Source of the DNA: JBHIBC01 sp046758905
GTDB taxonomy: Bacteria > Acidobacteriota > Polarisedimenticolia > Gp22-AA2
Reading direction: 5' to 3'
Assembly: GCA_046758905.1 (NCBI GenBank)
Contig: JBHIBC010000085.1
Location: 1 to 11,565, forward strand
DNA: 11,565 bases
The notes below the pieces were generated by a model. That model was not told the origin of the DNA, ran no database searches, and worked only from the letters and a program-made list of their open reading frames with translations. The translations under genes were made by a program, and so were the position numbers. The first letter of the stretch is position 1. The number at the start of each line of letters is the position of its first letter. This document shows positions 7,090 to 11,565 of this stretch, in pieces.

Positions 7090-8229
7090 TCAGCCCTTCT
7101 GGAACTCCGCCACCACCAGCGTCATGTCGTCGTCCGGGGGACGGCCGGCGGCGTGGCGCCGGGCCGCCTGCTGCACCGAGTCGACGACCTGCTCGATCGG
7201 GCCGGGGTGCGCGGACAGGGCCCGGAACAGCCGATCGCGCCCGAACTCGTTCTCCGACGGGTCGAGCGTCTCGTAAAGGCCGTCGGTGCACAGGGCCAGC
7301 CGCTCGCCCGGGACGAACGGGACGGTCACGGTCGGCTCCGGCGACATCTTGAGCCCGTAGGACAGCAGCGGGGTGGTCGCGCCCAGCTGCCGCGGCTCCC
7401 GGCCCTCGCCCCAGACCAGGGCCGGCGGGTGGCCGGCGTTGAGGTAGCTCAGCGTGCGGTTCCGGTGGTCGATCATCGCCAGGACGACGGTCACCACGCG
7501 GTGCTGCCCGAGCGGCGCCAGCGTCTCGATGATGGCGCCGGCGGCCGGAGCGAGCCCCTGCTCGTCCTGGAACGATCGCCCGATGGCCGTCTTGATCATC
7601 CCCGTCACCAGCGCCGCCGCCACCCCGTGCCCCACCACGTCGGCCACCATCAACAGGAGGCGGTCGTCGGACAGCGGGACCACGTCGAACAGGTCCCCGC
7701 CCACCGACTCGCAGGCGAGGTACGCGGAGGCCACCCGGATCGGCCCGAACGAGCGGGGCAGCCCCTTCGGGATCAGCGCCTGCTGGTAACGGCGGGCCCG
7801 GGTCAGGTCCTCTGTCAGGCGCCGGATCAGGAGGTCGCGCTCCTCCTCCAGCCGTTGCATCTCCAGGCACCTCTCGACGAGCGAGGTGAGCACGGCCCGC
7901 GAGAACGGCTTGGTGATGAAGAAGCCGGCGCGCTCCTTGACCGAGCGCACCAGCTTCTCGTCCAGATCGGTCACCGACCCGGTGACCAGGATCACCTCCG
8001 TGCGCGGCGACTCCGTCTTGATGGAGTGGGTCAGCTCGAAGCCGTCCATGCCGGGCATCCGCACGTCCACGATCGCGACGTCGCGGGGCTCGCTGCGAAA
8101 CGCCTCGAGGGCGCGCTCACCCGTGAGGAAACCCTCGACCTGGTAGGACGACGCCAGGATCCTCTCCACCGCGCGCAGCATCGCCGGGTCGTCGTCGACG
8201 ACCATGATGCGGCCCGGCCGGGGCTTCAC
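7090..8229 (-). CDS. Response regulator with PP2C/SpoIIE-type serine phosphatase output (RsbU-like)
   Basis: The 379-residue protein has an N-terminal receiver domain with acidic pocket VDDD (11-14), phospho-acceptor Asp55 in IVDVRMPG, Thr83 and Lys107 (ITKPF). A coiled-coil linker rich in Glu, Arg and Leu spans about 120-150. The PP2C phosphatase domain follows, with metal ligands in SVGGDLFD (Asp179), ADVVGHG (Asp197), TDGLYE (Asp316) and DDDMTLVV (366-373). In known relatives such a phosphatase dephosphorylates an anti-sigma-factor antagonist and so frees a sigma factor; no antagonist gene is in the window. The GTG start at 8229 overlaps the TGA of the histidine kinase gene (GTGA), so the two are very likely coupled and a cognate pair. 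No membrane segment is seen, so it is cytoplasmic. Confidence 0.94.
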   Translation of the reverse strand: MKPRPGRIMVVDDDPAMLRAVERILASSYQVEGFLTGERALEAFRSEPRDVAIVDVRMPGMDGFELTHSIKTESPRTEVILVTGSVTDLDEKLVRSVKERAGFFITKPFSRAVLTSLVERCLEMQRLEEERDLLIRRLTEDLTRARRYQQALIPKGLPRSFGPIRVASAYLACESVGGDLFDVVPLSDDRLLLMVADVVGHGVAAALVTGMIKTAIGRSFQDEQGLAPAAGAIIETLAPLGQHRVVTVVLAMIDHRNRTLSYLNAGHPPALVWGEGREPRQLGATTPLLSYGLKMSPEPTVTVPFVPGERLALCTDGLYETLDPSENEFGRDRLFRALSAHPGPIEQVVDSVQQAARRHAAGRPPDDDMTLVVAEFQKG

Positions 8230-9995
8230 GACCCGCTCCCCGACGGGGGGGCGCCGGCGCGCGTCGAGGCGCCCCGCGCGGGCGACTCGGCGAGCGGCGG
8301 GGCGTCGGCGGGCTTCCCGTCCCCGGTGCTCGAGGGGAGGAGCACGATGACCGTGGTGCCCCTGCCGGGGCGGCTGTCGATGGTCATCTCACCGCCGACG
8401 TCCCAGAGGATCGAGCGACAGATCGCCAGCCCCAGGCCGAAGCCCTCGCTCTTCGTGGTGTAGAACGGCTCGTGGATCCTCTTGAGCTGCTCGGGCGGGA
8501 TCCCGGAGCCGGTGTCGGCGACCTTCACCTCGACGCGCGACCCGAGCGCCCGGGCGCCCACCTTCAGCTTCCCGCCCGCGGGCATCGACTCGAGAGCGTT
8601 GGTCAGAAGGTTCAGGAAGAGCTGCTCGAGCCCGCCCCGGCTGGCGTTGATCTCCGGCAGGCCGTCCGGGATCTTCAGCTCGAGCGCCACGCCGCTGCGC
8701 TTCAGACGGGCGCCCAGGATCGACAGGGTCCCGTCCAGGATCGCCGCCAGCGACGCCCTCTCGACCGGGCGGACTCCGGAGCGGGCCAGCTGGAGCATGC
8801 CGTCGAAGATCCTCTGGCAGACGCGCGCCGACTGCTCGATCTGGCTCAGGTCCTGGGACAGCACCAGCCGGTCGAACGACCCGGTCTCCAGCTCCTCGCG
8901 GGCCTGCTGGGCCAGCGGCAGGATCGCGCCGATGGCGTTCTTCACGTCGTGCGAGATGGCCCGCGCCAGATCGGCCATGGCGTGCTTCTTCTCGGCCTCG
9001 ATGATGCGCTCCTCCATCGACAGGGCGCGGCGCGCGTTGTGGATCATCGAGGCGACGTGACGCACGACCCGCGACACCGCCGCCGCCTCGGTGTCCCCCA
9101 GGGCGCCGGGCCTGCGGGCGGCGATCTTCAGCAGCCCGAGCAGCTCCCTCTCGTGGTGCAGGGGCACCAGCAGGATCGTACCCTCGGCCGGCTCCCCCCT
9201 GCGGCCGCCCCAGCGCAGGAGCCGCGCCAGCGCGGCCGCGCCGCGCGGGCCGTTCGCGCACACCCCAAGGGGCCCGCCCTTGGCTCCCTTGCGGGTCGTC
9301 GCGAACGAGACGACGCGCACTCCGGCGGCCCTCCGCAGGGCCGGGCGCAGCCTCTCGGGCACCCTGATCCGCCGGCCGATACGCCCGCTCTTCGCCTTCG
9401 CCCAGGCGATCTGCTCGGCGTGCAGCACCAGGCGGGCGCCGTCCTCCTCGGCGATCAGCAGGGCCGAGGAATGATCGTAGCGGGTCAGGGTCCGCAGCCC
9501 GTGCAGCACCTGGTAGAAGAGGTCCTTCGGGCGAAGCTCGCGGACCGTCTTGTCCTTGATCTGATCGACGACCCGGTTGATCCGGCGCTCGTCCCGCAGC
9601 GACACCTCGTGCGCCAGCTTGCGACACAGCTTCGTGAGCCAGCGTCCGTCCCCCGGCTGGAAGGGTTGTCCCAGCCGCTGCAGCGTCAGGACCCCGATCG
9701 CCCGTCCTCCCACGACGATCGGCGCCATGACCCGCTTCTCCCCCAGATCGGGCCGTCCCTGATCGAGGAAGGCCCGGACCTGTCGCTCGTCCCAGTCGCC
9801 GCCCGATCGCCCCCAGGCCAGGGCCCGCAGGGCGCCGGAGACCGGCGCCCGCAGGACCACCGCCCCGCCGTCCGCATCGAAGTGCTGGGCGATCTGCCCG
9901 AGCGCGGTCTTGTACAGCTTCGTCAGGTCCTCGGTCTGCTCGAGGCTCCTGGCGAGCCGGTTCTGGAACCGGTATCGTTCCTGCCTAGTCGACAT
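8226..9995 (-). CDS. Soluble sensor histidine kinase with tandem GAF-like domains
   Basis: The 589-residue kinase has no membrane helix. Residues about 20-130 form a GAF-like domain (IVVGGRAIGVLTLQRLG is the typical late strand), and about 150-320 a second one (TILLVPLHHERELLGLLKIA). A helical segment (328-345) leads to the dimerisation/phospho-acceptor box AISHDVKN with His349. The HATPase domain has the N-box NLLTNALES (462-470), G1 ADTGSGIPPE (493-502), F-box HEPFYTTK (508-515) and G2 GFGLGLAI (518-525). A disordered tail rich in Ala, Pro and Ser ends the protein. GAF domains in such kinases sense small molecules or redox state; the ligand cannot be told here. ATG 9995 is taken as start, although AGAGG lies only two bases before it, closer than usual. 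The next gene is its likely response regulator. Confidence 0.93.
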   Translation of the reverse strand: MSTRQERYRFQNRLARSLEQTEDLTKLYKTALGQIAQHFDADGGAVVLRAPVSGALRALAWGRSGGDWDERQVRAFLDQGRPDLGEKRVMAPIVVGGRAIGVLTLQRLGQPFQPGDGRWLTKLCRKLAHEVSLRDERRINRVVDQIKDKTVRELRPKDLFYQVLHGLRTLTRYDHSSALLIAEEDGARLVLHAEQIAWAKAKSGRIGRRIRVPERLRPALRRAAGVRVVSFATTRKGAKGGPLGVCANGPRGAAALARLLRWGGRRGEPAEGTILLVPLHHERELLGLLKIAARRPGALGDTEAAAVSRVVRHVASMIHNARRALSMEERIIEAEKKHAMADLARAISHDVKNAIGAILPLAQQAREELETGSFDRLVLSQDLSQIEQSARVCQRIFDGMLQLARSGVRPVERASLAAILDGTLSILGARLKRSGVALELKIPDGLPEINASRGGLEQLFLNLLTNALESMPAGGKLKVGARALGSRVEVKVADTGSGIPPEQLKRIHEPFYTTKSEGFGLGLAICRSILWDVGGEMTIDSRPGRGTTVIVLLPSSTGDGKPADAPPLAESPARGASTRAGAPPSGSGS

Positions 9996-10126
9996 GGCCT
10001 CTCGACACCGCTCGACTCAAATCCGGCGTCGAGGCGGCGCCCGCGGGAGGAGGGGCCGGACGCACGGGCGTTCCCCCGGGGCGCGCCCGGCCGCTCGACG
10101 GCGTGGGTTGGCTGCACGGGAGCCGG

Positions 10127-10140
10127 CCGCCGGCCGGCGG
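10127..10140. repeat. Perfect 14-base GC palindrome after the selenoprotein gene
   Basis: CCGCCGGCCGGCGG is its own reverse complement and lies 12 bases past the selenoprotein stop on the minus strand, 132 bases before the histidine kinase start. It could form a hairpin that attenuates or protects the transcript, but there is no T-run, so it is not a canonical terminator. The rest of the 9996-10151 gap shows nothing else recognisable. Confidence 0.4.
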
Positions 10141-10151
10141 GTTCAGACCCC

Positions 10152-10367
10152 TCAGGTGCCGCCGTGTCCGATCGTCACCTTCTGGCCCTCGACGATGACC
10201 GGGACCGACCGTCCTCCCTTGGAGAACTTGAGCATCTCGGTCATCATCGACGCGTCCTTCAGAACGTTGTGGTACCGGACCTCGTACCCCTTGGCCTCGT
10301 AAGCCTCACGGGCTGCCGTGGTGTAGGGTCAGGTGTCCTTCCCGAAGATCCGGACGGTCTTCGACAT
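10152..10367 (-). CDS. Glutaredoxin-like selenoprotein (UXX-star type), in-frame TGA read as selenocysteine
   Basis: Read from ATG 10367 to TGA 10154-10152, the frame gives 71 residues with one internal TGA at 10331-10329 (codon 13). The context is GKDT-U-PYTTAAREAY, so the TGA sits exactly where glutaredoxins have the redox Cys of CPYx. The rest is a thioredoxin-fold protein: first strand TVRIFG, helix after PYTTAA, second strand YEVRYHNV, a cis-Pro in SVPVIV, and ending VTIGHGGT, the usual last strand and Gly-rich turn of the fold. Homology runs unbroken through the TGA, and no other change is needed. This matches the small Uxx-star glutaredoxin-like (seleno)proteins, known in both Sec and Cys forms. 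A strong Shine-Dalgarno (GGGGAGGAG) precedes the ATG by about four bases. A hairpin that could serve as bacterial SECIS follows the TGA. The redox partner is unknown. The alternative, a nonsense mutation, is less likely because the TGA falls precisely on the redox residue. Confidence 0.87.
10302..10320 (-). promoter_or_regulatory. Candidate bacterial SECIS hairpin inside the selenoprotein gene
   Basis: After the TGA, 18 bases lead to an apical loop CGTGA closed by AGCC/GGCT (10314-10311 with 10305-10302). Bacterial SECIS elements have a small apical loop with a G near its 5' side, about 16-37 bases past the UGA, and this fits. A competing five-pair stem CACGG/CCGTG (10320-10316 with 10311-10307) uses part of the same bases. 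Which one forms cannot be told by eye. Confidence 0.5.
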
Positions 10368-10411
10368 CGCTCCTCCCCTTCAGCATGGCGCGCACCCCTC
10401 CCGGTCGGCGC

Positions 10412-10440
10412 ATGGTAGCACCGGGCTCCCCGGCGATCAA
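10412..10440 (-). promoter_or_regulatory. Candidate promoter of the selenoprotein gene
   Basis: On the minus strand TTGATC (10440-10435) and TACCAT (10417-10412) lie 17 bases apart, each with four of six consensus bases. The predicted start gives a leader of about 38 bases that carries the strong ribosome binding site before ATG 10367. Confidence 0.4.
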
Positions 10441-10515
10441 TTCGGCGCGGCGCTGCTCGCTGCTCGGGTCGGGCGCGACGCGGGCGAGGAGGAAAGCGGC
10501 GGGCCGCGCGACGGG

Positions 10516-10548
10516 CGGGCGGGGATCTCATCATGGACCACCCGCCCG
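10516..10548 (-). terminator. GC-rich inverted repeat downstream of tRNA-Lys
   Basis: CGGGCGGG (minus strand 10548-10541) can pair with CCCGCCCG (10523-10516) over a 17-base loop, starting seven bases past the tRNA 3' end. It could end or process the tRNA transcript. There is no T-run, so this is weak. Confidence 0.3.
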
Positions 10549-10554
10549 GAGGGT

Positions 10555-10630
<76 letters not shown>

Positions 10631-10636
10631 AAACCC

Positions 10637-11191
10637 GTGAAGAGCTGTCTGGGGTCCCTTGACAGACTCGACCTCGACCGCCACAGCGCCCTGGCCTGGA
10701 ACCCCGAAATGGAGGAGGCCGAAGACCGTCCCCCGGCCATGATTCTAATCGACAACTATTTCGCAGTCTACCGGAAGCGCCGCCGGGCCCTCATCAGCGG
10801 CGACGCTCCCCAGGGGACGGGGGCGGGCGGCGGCCGGCCCATGCACGCCCGCGCCTGGCGATCCTACCAGAACCTGATGAGCAAAGAGCCCGCCTGCGAG
10901 CGCGCCGAACGCTACCGCCGCCTCATGGAGGAGAAGGGCTACCGCAGCATCCGCGCCCTCGCCAAGGCCGTCGGGGAGGACCACTCCCGGATCGCGCGCG
11001 TCCTCAAGGTGCTCGATCTTCCCGAGAGGGTCCTCGACGCCCTCCGGGAACATTCAGACGTCGTCCGCGTGCGGGCCCATTTCACCGAAAAGCGCCTCCG
11101 GCAGATGGTGATGAAGAAGCGCGGCGAGGCGGCCATCCTGGGAGAGATCAAAAGAGTCGCGCGGGCCGGAACCGAACGCGCGCTACCGTGA
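10637..11191 (+). CDS. ParB-like helix-turn-helix DNA-binding protein, lacking the ParB nuclease-like domain
   Basis: The frame gives up to 184 residues. The clear part is residues about 88-140, where ALAKAVGEDHSRIARVLKVL (107-126) followed by DLPERVLDALREHSD matches the helix-turn-helix of ParB/KorB/Spo0J proteins. The N-terminal ParB domain with its GERR/CTP-binding box is absent, so it is not a full partition protein; it may be a regulator or an accessory of a plasmid-like element. The C-terminus is basic (RQMVMKKRGEAAILGEIKRV). The start is uncertain: GTG 10637 lies only six bases from the tRNA and has no ribosome binding site; ATG at 10709, 10739 or 10841 are options. The 3' end overlaps the opposite-strand gene by 44 bases. 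It is transcribed divergently from tRNA-Lys. Confidence 0.75.
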   Translation: MKSCLGSLDRLDLDRHSALAWNPEMEEAEDRPPAMILIDNYFAVYRKRRRALISGDAPQGTGAGGGRPMHARAWRSYQNLMSKEPACERAERYRRLMEEKGYRSIRALAKAVGEDHSRIARVLKVLDLPERVLDALREHSDVVRVRAHFTEKRLRQMVMKKRGEAAILGEIKRVARAGTERALP

Positions 11192-11435
11192 TCCGCTTTC
11201 CCCCGCCGCCTTTCTTCCCGCTTCCTGAATCCGGCTTCTCGCTTCCGGATTCGCCGCTCGTTGCCACCTTGGCCTTCGACGAATCCGGACCGCCCTTCTT
11301 GAGGAAGTTGACGATCAAGTCCACGACGCCGTCCACGACCTCATCGGTCTCCTTCGGGGAAAGCGTCTCGTAGTGCCGGATGATCTCCGGCGGCTGCGGC
11401 CCCTGCTTTTTGCCCTTGTTCTTGGGCTTCTTCAT
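11148..11435 (-). CDS. Small lysine-rich protein of unknown function
   Basis: This 95-residue product is not recognised. It starts very basic (MKKPKNKGKKQG), then has a predicted structured segment about 17-48 (EIIRHYETLSPKETDEVV followed by a hydrophobic helix VVDLIVNFLKK), then a low-complexity Ser/Gly/Lys tail and a basic end. The tail looks disordered. GAGGGG six bases before ATG 11435 is a good ribosome binding site and supports the call. The last 44 bases overlap the 3' end of the ParB-like gene on the other strand, so one of the two ends may be extended by chance. Its position beside a ParB-like protein hints at an accessory or element-borne gene. Confidence 0.6.
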   Translation of the reverse strand: MKKPKNKGKKQGPQPPEIIRHYETLSPKETDEVVDGVVDLIVNFLKKGGPDSSKAKVATSGESGSEKPDSGSGKKGGGGKRITVARVRFRPARLF

Positions 11436-11565
11436 GACATCCCCCTCGGCCCAACCATGTTAACCGTTCGGAAGGTGCCGGCGCAAATCCACGCCTCCCC
11501 GAATGTACCGGTCTACTAACAGGCTGTTGACGAATACGGATTCGAGCGCTTCTTCACGATGGTTC

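Noticed and set aside
5213..7276. Long plus-strand open frame opposite the kinase
   Set aside because: It is the antisense shadow of GC-rich minus-strand genes; it is rich in Arg, Pro and Gly, shows no domain motif, and crosses gene borders.
6962..7870. N-terminal extension of the Ser/Thr kinase frame into the phosphatase gene
   Set aside because: This part overlaps the phosphatase gene in a different frame and is low-complexity; a good ribosome binding site supports ATG 6961.
10329..10331. TGA in the glutaredoxin as a plain nonsense mutation
   Set aside because: It falls exactly on the redox Cys position, the remaining frame is intact, and a Sec-containing family with this motif is known; still to be confirmed by the presence of Sec machinery.
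8472..10418. 648-codon plus-strand open frame opposite the histidine kinase
   Set aside because: Antisense shadow: the minus strand has all histidine-kinase boxes, while this product is low-complexity and has no motif.
10659..10664. TTGACA on the plus strand before the ParB-like gene
   Set aside because: No -10-like box follows at 16-18 bases, so it is not called a promoter.

Overview
The window is a piece of a GC-rich bacterial chromosome. GC-rich third codon positions, a soluble GAF-type histidine kinase, an RsbU-like response regulator, a eukaryotic-type Ser/Thr kinase and a Sec-containing glutaredoxin together suggest a soil, sediment or groundwater lineage such as Acidobacteriota or Myxococcota. 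That placement is inference; no marker gene here settles it. The host must decode UGA as selenocysteine if the reading at 10152-10367 is right.

Layout. (1) 1-2043 is a decayed mobile-DNA strip: an IS630-type transposase gene with an in-frame amber stop and a lost catalytic Glu, its 3' end replaced at about 1140 by a truncated tyrosine recombinase gene that itself has a one-base frameshift. The recombinase ends 14 bases from the 3' end of tRNA-Arg(TCG) (2044-2120, minus), the usual geometry of an island integrated at a tRNA 3' end. (2) 2288-3286 (+) is an RCK-type potassium channel, convergent with (3) a minus-strand pair, an HEAGH zinc peptidase-like protein followed through a GTGA overlap by a D-Ala-D-Ala-ligase-like ATP-grasp enzyme. 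(4) 5462-9995 (minus) is a signalling block: a soluble tandem-GAF histidine kinase, a receiver-PP2C phosphatase joined to it by another GTGA overlap, then a membrane Ser/Thr kinase. (5) 10152-10367 (minus) is a 71-residue glutaredoxin-like protein whose redox Cys codon is TGA. It is missed by ordinary gene calling and is the most interesting item. (6) tRNA-Lys(CTT) lies at 10555-10630 (minus). (7) The right end has a ParB-like HTH protein (+) and a small lysine-rich protein (minus) whose 3' ends overlap, followed by 130 bases without a gene.

How the parts may work together: the GAF kinase probably phosphorylates the receiver of the PP2C phosphatase, which would act on a phosphoprotein possibly made by the neighbouring Ser/Thr kinase or by an anti-sigma kinase elsewhere. 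The peptidase/ATP-grasp pair looks like a peptide-bond making and breaking module of unknown substrate. The selenoprotein is a small thiol/selenol redox protein with its own candidate promoter, strong ribosome binding site and a plausible bacterial SECIS hairpin just after the UGA.
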